Below, one piece after another: positions 45,294 through 54,058 of a stretch of DNA of 64,000 nucleotides. The notes under the pieces are model-generated. The model worked only from the letters and a program-made list of their open reading frames with translations. It ran no database searches and had not been told where the DNA came from. A program made the translations under genes and the position numbers. Within the stretch, counting starts at the first letter, position 1. The number at the start of each line of letters is the position of its first letter. The stretch comes from Fulvivirga ligni (lineage in GTDB: Bacteria; Bacteroidota; Bacteroidia; Cytophagales; Cyclobacteriaceae): assembly GCF_021389935.1 (NCBI RefSeq), contig NZ_CP089979.1, positions 973,001 to 1,037,000 on the forward strand, read 5' to 3'.

Positions 45294-45953
45294 CTAATTT
45301 AAATTCTTAAGCTCAATTACTATTGCCCCATTTTTCGCTGCCGCACCAAATTGATCAATTGCAGATTCTCCTTTTAGTACGTTAATACTTTTAATAGAGC
45401 TAGGATCAATACCGTCAGCTGATGGTATTTCCTTATAGCCATTAGCTGATTTGATATAGTATTTAGGAGCCGCATCAGCTTGAACGCCATCTACCTTTAC
45501 TACTACTCTTGGGTTTTCACTGATGGGAGTTATAAAATCATAGGAACTAAGCCCATTTTCACCTCTATATTTATCCAGCGTAGTCTGCTGGTTAGCAGAT
45601 AGTTGATTCTTTATCTGAATAAGCATATCCAAGCGAATTTTTTTGGCTTCACTTTCAAGAGCAAGCATTTTTTCAAGCATCTGCAGAGACTTCTCTGAAT
45701 CTACCTCTGTATTATGAAGCGTTTTTTTCATAGATACCTGAAGTGCATCCATATCCCATTTCAAAGAGTTGAATTTAGCCATATGCTCACTATGGATCTT
45801 TTTAATATTGCTTTCCTGCTTGTCAGAAAGTTTAATCTCATCGCGATATTTCATTACCAGATCGGCACTAAAAAGCTCTTGCTGAAATATATCCTGACCG
45901 TAAGTAATGGCTGAGATTGAAATGAATAACAATAATGTGAATACCTTTTTCAT
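45294..45953 (-). CDS. Secreted Spy-like protein with TonB-plug-like tail
   Basis: A 219-residue protein with a Sec signal ending at TYGQ (about residue 20). Residues 25-125 are helical with the LTxxQ-like pattern of CpxP/Spy-type proteins (KLSDKQESNIKKI and QLSANQQTTLDKYR). The C-terminal part contains PSSIKSINVLKGESAIDQFG, a motif well known from TonB-dependent receptor plugs, as a free-standing domain. It ends an operon with an ECF sigma factor and a single-helix protein (10 bases upstream). Role as envelope stress sensor is inference. Confidence 0.7.
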   Translation of the reverse strand: MKKVFTLLLFISISAITYGQDIFQQELFSADLVMKYRDEIKLSDKQESNIKKIHSEHMAKFNSLKWDMDALQVSMKKTLHNTEVDSEKSLQMLEKMLALESEAKKIRLDMLIQIKNQLSANQQTTLDKYRGENGLSSYDFITPISENPRVVVKVDGVQADAAPKYYIKSANGYKEIPSADGIDPSSIKSINVLKGESAIDQFGAAAKNGAIVIELKNLN

Positions 45954-45963
45954 ATAAGTAATG

Positions 45964-46284
45964 TTAAAAATCGTTGATTAATGAAGCGGTGGGAGATTCC
46001 CAGTCGCTTGTTGGGTTTTCGTGTTGAATTAATGATTCAGAGCCAGATTTTTCACTGAAGATTACAATAGAAATGCTTTCTGTAGCATCATTAGTTTTGT
46101 GCTTCGGGATGAGCGCTACGTACCCCAAAACAAGTAGCAAAACCATGGCAATAGAAGATACATAGGTGCTCAAAGTCTGCTTCCTTTTTTGCTTTGGGAA
46201 AGCGGGCACTTCAATATTTTCCTGATCGTTCTTCTTCATTTCGGAGAAGAAGTCCTGTATTAACTTATCATCTTCCATATGCAT
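45964..46284 (-). CDS. Single-helix membrane protein, possible anti-sigma factor
   Basis: A 106-residue protein with a cytoplasmic N-terminal region (about 1-38), one membrane helix (TYVSSIAMVLLLVLGYVAL, about 39-57) and a short periplasmic tail. Its start overlaps the ECF sigma gene by 17 bases, so the two are coupled. Position and topology fit a minimal anti-sigma factor, although no zinc motif is seen. ATG 46284 or 46278 could be used. Confidence 0.7.
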   Translation of the reverse strand: MHMEDDKLIQDFFSEMKKNDQENIEVPAFPKQKRKQTLSTYVSSIAMVLLLVLGYVALIPKHKTNDATESISIVIFSEKSGSESLIQHENPTSDWESPTASLINDF

Positions 46285-46759
46285 ATCTATTTTGAATCAG
46301 CTCTTTTAATTTTTTCTTTCCCCGGTCGTAGTGCGTACGTACCGTACCTAAACCTAAGTTTAAGACTTTGGCTACTTCCTCGAGAGTAAGGTTATGATAA
46401 AACACCAGAAGCAAAACTTCTTGCTGTCTATCAGGGAGTTGTTTTAGAAGACCTTCATAATCTTCTCCCTCTCCTTCGGGCATGGAATATTCTTCGTTAA
46501 GAATGTCGGTTACCTCTAAGCTTAAAAACTTGCTTTCACTTTTTTGGAAGTCAATGGCAGTGTACTTGATTACCGAAAAAAGCCATGTTTTAATATGAGA
46601 TTTTCCTTTATACTTAGCTCTGCCCTCCAATATTTTCAGGTAAACCCTTTGAAGCACTTCGTTGGCTACATCACTATTATAGTTACAGCTCTGCCTGGCC
46701 CACAAAAAAGCTTCCTGATGTAAGGATTTTAAATGATTTTCTAGCTCCGTCTTCGTCAT
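46268..46759 (-). CDS. ECF-type RNA polymerase sigma factor
   Basis: A 163-residue group IV sigma factor: region 2 includes SDVANEVLQRVYLKIL and SHIKTWLFSVIKYTAIDF (about 30-75), and region 4 includes LPDRQQEVLLLVFYHNLTLEEVA with VLNLGLGTVRTHYDRGKKKL (about 108-153). First gene of the operon with the single-helix and Spy-like proteins. Divergent from a PadR-permease operon; an 11-bp inverted repeat at 46847-46893 lies between them. Confidence 0.92.
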   Translation of the reverse strand: MTKTELENHLKSLHQEAFLWARQSCNYNSDVANEVLQRVYLKILEGRAKYKGKSHIKTWLFSVIKYTAIDFQKSESKFLSLEVTDILNEEYSMPEGEGEDYEGLLKQLPDRQQEVLLLVFYHNLTLEEVAKVLNLGLGTVRTHYDRGKKKLKELIQNRYAYGR

Positions 46760-46846
46760 TCTTACTGCTTAGTCTGTCGGAGGGGTGTTTTATATGACAG
46801 GCTTTGTGATAAATTTAAATAAATCTCAATTCTTTATTTATTACTT

Positions 46847-46893
46847 AATTGTAGAACATATGTCAGATAGTTTCGTATATTAGTTCTACAATT
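46847..46893. promoter_or_regulatory. Split inverted repeat, PadR-operon operator candidate
   Basis: Perfect 11-bp arms aattgtagaac (46847-46857) and gttctacaatt (46883-46893), centres 36 bp apart. It lies between a divergent ECF sigma operon and the PadR start at 46929. The second PadR operon has a different-sequence inverted repeat with the same 36-bp centre distance (57210-57253). Confidence 0.6.
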
Positions 46894-46928
46894 TAGAATG
46901 TAATAGAGTAAACTTTTAAATTAAACAT

Positions 46929-47255
46929 ATGAAAGAGACTCGTTTAGGAGAGTTTGAGGAGGTGATTTTGTTGCTGGTGGGAATTCTGGATGATGATGCC
47001 TATGCTTTTAAAATTGCAGAGGAATTTGAATCTCAAACGGCAAGATCGGTTTCCATAGGGGCAGTTCATTCTACACTGAACAGGCTTTCTGAAAAGGGCT
47101 TTCTTAATTCTGAAATGGGTGCTTCTTCTCCTGAAAGAGGAGGCAGAAGAAAGCGAATATATAAGATTACTGCATTGGGGCACAGGGTGTTGACAGAGGC
47201 GAAGGATTTTAGGGTTTCCCTTTGGAACCAATTTCCTGGTCTTGCCAATGGTTAA
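46929..47255 (+). CDS. PadR-family transcriptional regulator
   Basis: A 108-residue PadR-type winged-helix protein: GEFEEVILLLVGILDDDAYAFKIAEEFE (helices 1-2), SIGAVHSTLNRLSEKGFLNSEMG (recognition helix and wing start), and the RGGRRKRIYKITALG wing motif. Such regulators are repressors relieved by ligands or membrane-linked signals. It leads an operon with two tandem prefix-domain permeases; its stop codon overlaps the next gene by eight bases. Confidence 0.93.
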   Translation: MKETRLGEFEEVILLLVGILDDDAYAFKIAEEFESQTARSVSIGAVHSTLNRLSEKGFLNSEMGASSPERGGRRKRIYKITALGHRVLTEAKDFRVSLWNQFPGLANG

Positions 47256-49869
47256 GAATAACAACACACCACCAAAGCTTGCGGAAAGGTTGCTCCTTTG
47301 CTTTTTAAGAGAGGAGCTGGCGGAAGAAGTATTAGGTGATTTGGACGAGAAATTTTATGGCTTAGCTGCAAATGGGTCAACGTGGCAAGCCAGACGGAAT
47401 TATTGGTATCAGGTATTACATTATCTGCGGCCATTTGCAATAAAAAGTATTAGTTCAAAAACTCGAAATATCATGCTTATCAACCACCTAAAAATTGGCT
47501 TTAGAAGCATTAAATCTTCTAAGGCATTTTCCATCATCAATATTTCAGGCCTCGCTCTGGGGCTGGCGTCATTCCTTTTTATTATGCTGTGGGTCAATGA
47601 TGAGCTCCAGATGGATGCTTTTCATAGCAAAAGCAATCAGCTATTTAATGTATATCAAACTGTGGAGGAGCAGTCTGGTAATTTAACTGGAAGCTTCGAA
47701 ACTCCGCTGGGAAATGCAGGCGCCATACTTTTAGATTCGGCAGAAAGTGAAATTCCTGAGGTAAAAATGGTGAATCACTATGCCACAGGCTATGAATTGC
47801 CGTGGGGCTTTCCTAAAACCTTTAGACTGGGTGAAAAGCTGTTTAAACTCTCCGGTTCCAGGGCCAGTGCTAATTTCTTTGAGATGTTTGATTACCCCAT
47901 TATTGCGGGCAGTAAGCAGGCGGCCATTAAAGATATTAGCAGCATAGCCATATCCAGAAAAATGGCTCTAATGTTTTTCGATTCACCGGAGGAGGCCATT
48001 GGCAAAACCCTTAACTATGAAAACAATCTCGATTTTCAGGTGCAAGCTGTTTTTGAAGATGTGCCCCAGCATAGTTCTCTGGAGTTTGATTACGTCATAA
48101 ACATAGAAAATCAAATTTTACGTAAAGTAGAATGGGCATCTCATAAAATAATCACTACTTATTTATTAGCAGAAGGAGCCAATCCTGATGAAGTCTCACG
48201 GAAACTTAGTGCTTATTTATCCAATCGCGTGGATGAAAATTCGGGAAACAAAGTGAGTATAGGCTTGCAGCCATTTAAAGATCAATATCTGGTTTCCGGT
48301 TTTGATAATGGTAAGCCTGCTAACGGTAAAATGGCATATGTGAAGTTATTTATCGCGGTAGCCATATTTATTTTAATCGTGGCCTGCATTAATTTCATGA
48401 ATTTGTCTACCGCGCGTTCGGTTAAAAAAGGTAAGGAAGTGGCCGTTCGCAAAGTGGTGGGCTCCTCAAAAAGCCTACTAGTGCAGCAGTTTCTCAGTGA
48501 ATTTTTGCTAATGACCTTGATGGCATTCGCATTGGCTGTATTAATAGTGTTTAGTCTATTGCCGGCATTTAATCAGTTTACAGGCAAGCAAATTGAACTT
48601 CCACTTACAGAACTGTGGTTTTGGGGTTCTCTCCTGCTGCTTGCTTTTATGACCAGCTTTGCGGCCGGGGCTTATCCTTCATTCTTTCTGTCGGCACTTA
48701 TTCCAGCCAGAATATTAAAAGGTACTGTACGTTTTTCAAAACGCTCCAGGCTCTTTCAAAAAGGATTGGTGGTGTTTCAGTTTTGCCTTTCTATTATGCT
48801 ACTCATTTCCACAGTGGTATTTACCTGGCAAACTAACTATATCAGAAACAGCAACTTAGGTTATGATAAAGAAAATCTCATCTATGTGAGAATAGAAGGA
48901 GACCTAAATCCCAAATATGATTTATTAAGAAAAAGGCTGAATTCCATGCCGGGAATAGCTTTGGTAGACCGAAGCAGTGAGGCACCTCATGCCATGAATT
49001 TTGAGACAGCTGATCCTATTAATTGGGAGGGCAAGCAAGAAGGTCATGTGGTAAGTTTTAAGCCAGTTTCCGTTGGGTTTGATTTTACCAAAATTATGGA
49101 CTTACAGGTGGTGGAAGGGCGTGCTTTCGACAGGAATATTGCCAGTGATTCTAATGCTTTTATGATTAATGAAATTGCCCTGAAAGAAATGGGCATAAAA
49201 GATCCGATAGGTAAATGGATATCGGCCTGGGAAAAGAAAGGGCACATTGTGGGCGTGCTGAAAGATTTTCATACTCATTCCTTCAAGCAGAAGATAAAGC
49301 CACTGGTGGTAGATGTAAAAGAAGACTTATATTTTGGAGAAGTTATCGTACGTACGGAGCCAGGGAAAACTAAAGAAGCATTAGCCAGTATGGAGCAGGT
49401 GCTTGGAGAGATCAACCCTGATTATCCGTTTAGCTATAAGTTTTTAGATGCTGAGTACATGAAGCTTTACAAGAGTGAGGAAACGGTGTCTAACCTTTGT
49501 AATCTGTTTGCCGGGCTGGCCATAATTATTTCTTGCCTGGGCTTATTAGGCTTATCTATGTTTTCTGCTCAGCAGCGTACCAAAGAGATGGGAATACGCA
49601 AGGTGCTGGGTGCGGATGCAGGCCATATCTTATCGAAATTTTCTATTCAATTCCTGGTGCTGGTAGCCATTGCATTTCTTATTACAGTGCCACTGGCCTG
49701 GATTTTAATGAATGACTGGCTGCAAGGTTTTGCATACCGAATAGATTTAAGCTGGTGGATTTTTGCTCTGGTAGGTCTCGTAATATTAGGCATTACCATA
49801 CTTACTGTGAGTTTTCAGTCCTTCAAGTTGGCCAGGATCAACCCTGCTCGTACACTGAGATTAGAATAG
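47248..49869 (+). CDS. Orphan FtsX-type permease with N-terminal prefix domain, copy 1
   Basis: An 873-residue protein. Residues about 7-75 form a cytoplasmic prefix domain (PPKLAERLL, EELAEEVLGDLDEKF, YWYQVLHYLRPFAIK), found in permeases encoded beside PadR regulators. Then follow two MacB/FtsX units with NFMNLSTA, KEVAVRKVVGS and, late, KEMGIRKVLGA; it ends NPARTLRLE. No ATPase partner is encoded nearby. ATG 47248 is chosen over an upstream TTG; it overlaps the PadR end. The next permease follows with a one-base overlap. Function unknown. Confidence 0.9.
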   Translation: MVKNNNTPPKLAERLLLCFLREELAEEVLGDLDEKFYGLAANGSTWQARRNYWYQVLHYLRPFAIKSISSKTRNIMLINHLKIGFRSIKSSKAFSIINISGLALGLASFLFIMLWVNDELQMDAFHSKSNQLFNVYQTVEEQSGNLTGSFETPLGNAGAILLDSAESEIPEVKMVNHYATGYELPWGFPKTFRLGEKLFKLSGSRASANFFEMFDYPIIAGSKQAAIKDISSIAISRKMALMFFDSPEEAIGKTLNYENNLDFQVQAVFEDVPQHSSLEFDYVINIENQILRKVEWASHKIITTYLLAEGANPDEVSRKLSAYLSNRVDENSGNKVSIGLQPFKDQYLVSGFDNGKPANGKMAYVKLFIAVAIFILIVACINFMNLSTARSVKKGKEVAVRKVVGSSKSLLVQQFLSEFLLMTLMAFALAVLIVFSLLPAFNQFTGKQIELPLTELWFWGSLLLLAFMTSFAAGAYPSFFLSALIPARILKGTVRFSKRSRLFQKGLVVFQFCLSIMLLISTVVFTWQTNYIRNSNLGYDKENLIYVRIEGDLNPKYDLLRKRLNSMPGIALVDRSSEAPHAMNFETADPINWEGKQEGHVVSFKPVSVGFDFTKIMDLQVVEGRAFDRNIASDSNAFMINEIALKEMGIKDPIGKWISAWEKKGHIVGVLKDFHTHSFKQKIKPLVVDVKEDLYFGEVIVRTEPGKTKEALASMEQVLGEINPDYPFSYKFLDAEYMKLYKSEETVSNLCNLFAGLAIIISCLGLLGLSMFSAQQRTKEMGIRKVLGADAGHILSKFSIQFLVLVAIAFLITVPLAWILMNDWLQGFAYRIDLSWWIFALVGLVILGITILTVSFQSFKLARINPARTLRLE

Positions 49870-52481
49870 TGAAAGCAACAAAAAAGTCGATACCACCCAA
49901 GCTTGCCGAACACCTGCTCACCTGGTTCCTAAAAGATGAGCTGGCCGAGGAAGTATTGGGTGATCTGGATGAAAAATTTTATAGTACCGCTACAAAAGGG
50001 TCATTGTGGCGGGCTAAGCTCAATTATTGGTATCAGGTGCTGCATTATTTCAGGCCTTTTGCTATTAGAATTTTTAGGTCAAACCACTCAACAAACATCA
50101 TCATGCTTCAGCATTATTTTAAAATATTCATCCGGAATTTAGGTAAGAATAAAGCCTTTTCTTTAATCAATATCAGCGGATTAGCCATTGGTCTTACGGT
50201 GGTGATTACCATTGCCTTGTGGGTGAAGGATGAATATTCTTATGACAGTCATTTCGATAATTATGACCGCATAGCTCAGGTCATGTACAGACAAACTTAT
50301 GAAGATGGCGTAAAGGTGGGACTTTCTACAGCCAGGCCACTAGAGTTTGTGCTGAAAAACGATTACAATGACTTGTTTAAGCAAGTGGTGATGACTGCCT
50401 GGAATAGAGAGCATATTCTTTCTCATGAAGATAATAATGTGATAAAACATGGTACTTACATGCAGGAAGGTGCCGAAGAACTGCTGTCATTAAAGATGAT
50501 TTCAGGCAGCGGTAAAGGGCTGGCTGAACCAGGAAATATACTGTTATCTGCAAGTGCAGCTGATGCTATATTTGGCCATAAAGAGCCTACAGGACAAACT
50601 ATTCAGCTGGATGCTGCTCATGAGATGTTCGTAGCCGGCGTTTATGAAGATATGCCTTCTAATACTTCTGAAAAATTTGCTCAGCTCGATTTCATAGCAC
50701 CGTGGTCATTATATGTGGCTAGTTCTGAATGGATTCAATCTGTGGAGCAAGTTTGGGATCAGTCCTTTCAGACTTATGTTTTGCTCAATGACAATGTCTC
50801 TATAGCTCAGGCCAATGCTGCTGTAGAAGGTGCTTTGAAAAACAGAGATCAACATTTGACGGATACAAAAGCTGAACTTTTCTTATATCCCATGGAAGAC
50901 TGGCACCTGCGAAATCACTGGGAGGAGGGTGTGTTGGATGGTGGAAACATTGATTTTGTACATCTTTTCGAAACCATAGGAGTATTTATATTGCTGTTGG
51001 CTTGTATCAATTTTATGAATCTTAGCACGGCCAGGTCAGAACAGCGATCCAAGGAAATAGGCTTGAGGAAATCAATTGGTTCAGGCCGATTTCAGATTGT
51101 TTTTCAGTTTTATATAGAAAGCTTTTTGATCGTATTTGCTGCCTTTATTATATCGCTTTTTGCGGTGTATCATTTGCTCCCATATTTCAATAGCTGGACG
51201 CACAAGAATATTCATTTACCTTTAGGCTCACCGGCATTTTGGTTCATTGGGGTCTCATTTATAATTATTACTTCTATAATGGCAGGTAGCTATCCTGCCT
51301 TGTACCTATCTTCTTTTAATGCCATTAACGCTTTGCAGGGCAAGGTGAGACAAGGGGCTGCTGCGCTTATCACCAGAAAGGCATTGGTGATCACGCAGTT
51401 TGCCGTGGCTATTGTGCTGATTGTCTGCACCGTAGTAGTCCATCTTCAGGTAAATTTCACCAAAGACCGACCGACAGGTTATGACAAGGCGGGGTTAGTA
51501 CAAATAAGGCAAAATTCTGATGCCTTTAAGTTTAAATATAAAAAACTGAGAACCGAGTTTATAAATTCTGGTGCTGTAGTAGAGATGTCTGCTTCACATA
51601 GTCCACTCACTGATGTTTATTCAAGGAGCTCTGGCATCAACTGGCCAGGAAAACCCGCAGATTTCAAAGATCAGTTTCTAATAGTGAGATCGTCTGCAGA
51701 ATATGGAGCTACGGTGCAATGGAAAATATTGGAAGGAAGAGACTTTGAACCTGAAAATATAGCCGATGAGGAAGCTGTCATTATCAATGAAGCCGCTGCT
51801 GCCTATATGGGGCTGGAAGATCCTGTGGGCCAATACATTGGAAACAAAAGAAAGTCTCCCATTATAGGAGTGGTAAAGGATATGGTAATGGAGTCGCCTT
51901 ACGAGCAGGTAAAACCGACCTTGTATGTTATAGATGGGCCGTATAACTTTTATAACCTGAGGCTTAACCCTAACCAAAGCATCCATAAAAATCTCTCGGT
52001 GCTAGAGCAAACCTTCAAGAAGAATTTGCCCAATGTACCCTTCAACTTTCAATTTATAGATGATCAGTACGCTCAAAAGTTTGAGAGCGAGGAAAGGCTG
52101 GGCCAGCTATCCGGCCTGTTTACCATTCTGGCTATTTTTATCTCCTGCATCGGTTTGTTCGGCTTATCTGGATATTTGGCAGAGCAGCGAACCAAAGAAT
52201 TAGGGATAAGAAAAATTTTAGGAGCCTCAGCCCTGAGCTTATGGCGCTTGCTCTCCAGAGAGTTTGCCTGGCTCACCCTCATTGCCTGCTTCATTTCGGC
52301 TCCTTTGGCATATTATTTCATCACCGATTGGCTTTCAGCCTACCAATATAGCATTTCCATGCCTTGGTGGCTATTTGGAGTTACCTGGGTTGGAATTTTA
52401 ATGATTGCCTTGCTTACAGTGAGTCACCAGGCGGTGAAGGCTGCTTTGATCAATCCGGTGGATAGTTTGAGGGGGGATTGA
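49869..52481 (+). CDS. Orphan FtsX-type permease with N-terminal prefix domain, copy 2
   Basis: An 870-residue paralogue of the upstream gene, starting from GTG at 49869 that shares one base with the previous stop (TAGTG). Its prefix domain (PPKLAEHLL, DELAEEVLGDLDEKF, YWYQVLHYFRPFAIR) is nearly identical to copy 1, while the periplasmic domains differ more. FtsX motifs NFMNLSTA, KEIGLRKSIGS and KELGIRKILGA are present; it ends NPVDSLRGD. The pair may form a heterodimer (inference). The repeat-rich gene island begins just after it. Confidence 0.9.
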   Translation: MKATKKSIPPKLAEHLLTWFLKDELAEEVLGDLDEKFYSTATKGSLWRAKLNYWYQVLHYFRPFAIRIFRSNHSTNIIMLQHYFKIFIRNLGKNKAFSLINISGLAIGLTVVITIALWVKDEYSYDSHFDNYDRIAQVMYRQTYEDGVKVGLSTARPLEFVLKNDYNDLFKQVVMTAWNREHILSHEDNNVIKHGTYMQEGAEELLSLKMISGSGKGLAEPGNILLSASAADAIFGHKEPTGQTIQLDAAHEMFVAGVYEDMPSNTSEKFAQLDFIAPWSLYVASSEWIQSVEQVWDQSFQTYVLLNDNVSIAQANAAVEGALKNRDQHLTDTKAELFLYPMEDWHLRNHWEEGVLDGGNIDFVHLFETIGVFILLLACINFMNLSTARSEQRSKEIGLRKSIGSGRFQIVFQFYIESFLIVFAAFIISLFAVYHLLPYFNSWTHKNIHLPLGSPAFWFIGVSFIIITSIMAGSYPALYLSSFNAINALQGKVRQGAAALITRKALVITQFAVAIVLIVCTVVVHLQVNFTKDRPTGYDKAGLVQIRQNSDAFKFKYKKLRTEFINSGAVVEMSASHSPLTDVYSRSSGINWPGKPADFKDQFLIVRSSAEYGATVQWKILEGRDFEPENIADEEAVIINEAAAAYMGLEDPVGQYIGNKRKSPIIGVVKDMVMESPYEQVKPTLYVIDGPYNFYNLRLNPNQSIHKNLSVLEQTFKKNLPNVPFNFQFIDDQYAQKFESEERLGQLSGLFTILAIFISCIGLFGLSGYLAEQRTKELGIRKILGASALSLWRLLSREFAWLTLIACFISAPLAYYFITDWLSAYQYSISMPWWLFGVTWVGILMIALLTVSHQAVKAALINPVDSLRGD

Positions 52482-52548
52482 TTCAATATTCATCTTACAC
52501 CGTTAGTGCTTAGTTTATAATAAGTCTCAGGAAGCACAGGTTATATTA

Positions 52549-52606
52549 TTATGAGTTTTACGGGAAAAGATTTAGATTCGGTGATATATTGTAAATAAGG
52601 GGATGT
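52549..52606 (+). repeat. Second repeat family, copy 1
   Basis: A 58-base element beginning ttatgagttttac and ending aaataaggggatgt. An alignable copy lies at 53496-53548, with the same beginning ttatgag and ending aggggatgt; middle parts differ by small gaps. Found only in spacers of the small-gene island as far as I can see. Confidence 0.5.
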
Positions 52607-52764
52607 TTTGTTTTATTCTCTGAATCTCTTAAATCAATACCCAGGGCTTGATTTGGCTTTTAATAATGGATAAATCAAAATGAACCATTTGGCTCAGAAC
52701 TAACTTGAACTCTCAATACTTTTTGCGCCATATGTGACATATATAAAACGCTGTGTAATATATC

Positions 52765-53361
52765 ATGACAAAAATCCTTCTGTTAACAATCATAACTTTG
52801 ACAATAAGCACATTACTATTTGCCCAGACCAGTGATGATAACTGGTTAATAACTGAAGACGCTTTAGGGTGCATTATTTTATGTCAAAATGTAAATGATG
52901 CGGATGACTTTGTAGTTGCGGACTCATCTTTCAATGGAGATGGGTTTATGTATTATGGTAAATACATTGATTGCAATAATTCTAAAATACTTGCAGACAT
53001 AAGTTTGAGTGATTCTATTACAGTTGAGGGCCTAAATACCAGGTCGGGAAAATTTGCAACTAGTAAAAATATATCAGTGGGGAGCACGCTCATGGATTTA
53101 GTCAATTCTAATAAGGACATTCAGATAACAGCTGTCATGTCTGAATATGATGATTTGTATCTATTTGAGAATTTTAAAAATAGCAGAATTGAATATAGAC
53201 TATCTTCAGCAGTTTCTAAAGTGCTATCTGGATACACCATTGATGATAGGGAAGTGCGGTTACTGAACTTTGAAGGTATTGAAGCGAAAATTAATGCAGC
53301 AGGAAACGCTATTACAGTAGAACAAATTTCGGTTGTTTTAACTGGAATGTGTAAAAATTAA
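52765..53361 (+). CDS. Hypothetical secreted protein (island gene 1)
   Basis: A 198-residue protein with a Sec signal ending at LFAQ (about residue 21). The mature part has a CIILC pair near residues 35-39 and another cysteine near 69; the rest is beta-rich without a recognised domain. First gene of a 4.5 kb island of small same-strand genes between two PadR-permease operons. Repeat copies lie on both sides (52549 and 53376). Function unknown. Confidence 0.65.
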   Translation: MTKILLLTIITLTISTLLFAQTSDDNWLITEDALGCIILCQNVNDADDFVVADSSFNGDGFMYYGKYIDCNNSKILADISLSDSITVEGLNTRSGKFATSKNISVGSTLMDLVNSNKDIQITAVMSEYDDLYLFENFKNSRIEYRLSSAVSKVLSGYTIDDREVRLLNFEGIEAKINAAGNAITVEQISVVLTGMCKN

Positions 53362-53375
53362 ATGCTGTAAGTTAT

Positions 53376-53443
53376 TCCCGCAGTCATTCAGCTCTTTGCC
53401 GTGTGAAAATTATTTCTGAGGTCTCTGGCCGGTTAAGTTAAGA
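53376..53443 (+). repeat. Island spacer repeat, copy A
   Basis: Aligned without gaps to copy C at 56105-56171: 48 of 57 positions identical from tcccgcagtc to ctctggccgg. It begins 15 bases after the stop codon of island gene 1. The shared 3' half reads tctgaggtctctggccgg. Confidence 0.75.
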
Positions 53444-53495
53444 TTGATAAATCATGGAGGTGAACAAAACCTCTCAAACCGCTGGTTTTTAATCA

Positions 53496-53548
53496 TTATG
53501 AGGTTTACTTTAAAATATTTAGTTTGCACAATATAAATGAGGGGATGT
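53496..53548 (+). repeat. Second repeat family, copy 2
   Basis: Starts ttatgaggtttac and ends aaatgaggggatgt; similar to 52549-52606. It lies 52 bases downstream of repeat copy A and before island gene 2. Confidence 0.5.
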
Positions 53549-53603
53549 ATATTTCTCTTGCACGAATGTTAGCAATCACTATAATCCTTTATACTTCAAA
53601 GTA

Positions 53604-53978
53604 TTGACAAAATCTGAAATAGAAAGTCTGGAAAAGATCATTAATGAAATTGATATCATCATAACTGATTTGGAGGACAAAGAAAAGAAGGTTACATCAA
53701 AGAATCTGATGAAATATAAAAATGATACGGCCTTTTTAACTAGGGTTATTGGAATAGGTAAGCCCAGGGTTTATAAGCCTTCCTGGAAGACAAAACGGAT
53801 TTCTTACGCTTTTAAGCAGTTGTTGAATATGGGACCAGTAAAAAATAGTGAAATTGCTTCTGTATTAGATTTATATTGTTCGGAAGCTGCGACGTATCTT
53901 GCTCGATTGAAAGCTGATAGGTCGGAAATAGAGAAAATAGAAATTCTTAGACAGCATGGCCAAGCTATTAGAATCTAA
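53604..53978 (+). CDS. Hypothetical protein (island gene 2)
   Basis: A 124-residue soluble protein from a TTG start at 53604. The N-terminal 45 residues are a charged coiled-coil-like helix; the C-terminal half (YAFKQLLNMGPVKNSEIASVL, then SEAATYLARLKADRSEIEKI) looks like a small helix-turn-helix or winged-helix domain. No specific family is recognised. The TTG start and the lack of an upstream alternative leave some doubt. Repeat copies A and B flank the gene. Confidence 0.5.
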   Translation: MTKSEIESLEKIINEIDIIITDLEDKEKKVTSKNLMKYKNDTAFLTRVIGIGKPRVYKPSWKTKRISYAFKQLLNMGPVKNSEIASVLDLYCSEAATYLARLKADRSEIEKIEILRQHGQAIRI

Positions 53979-53990
53979 CGATTGGTTAAC

Positions 53991-54034
53991 TCCACGCAGT
54001 CGCTCGGCTCTTTGCCATGAGACTATTATTCTGG
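53991..54034 (+). repeat. Island spacer repeat, copy B (partial)
   Basis: Positions 53995-54015 are identical over 21 bases to 56108-56128 of copy C. Similarity continues weakly to about 54034 (actattattctgg), after which the 3' half of the repeat is missing. It starts 12 bases after the stop of island gene 2. Confidence 0.7.
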
Positions 54035-54058
54035 TTTTTTCATTATGGATTTAAATAT

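Noticed and set aside
47252-47440. Minus-strand frame inside the permease prefix region
   Set aside because: It is antisense to a clearly conserved prefix domain and has no own context.
54017-54058. Upstream ATG for island gene 3
   Set aside because: The ATG lies in repeat copy B and the extra residues are a translation of the repeat.
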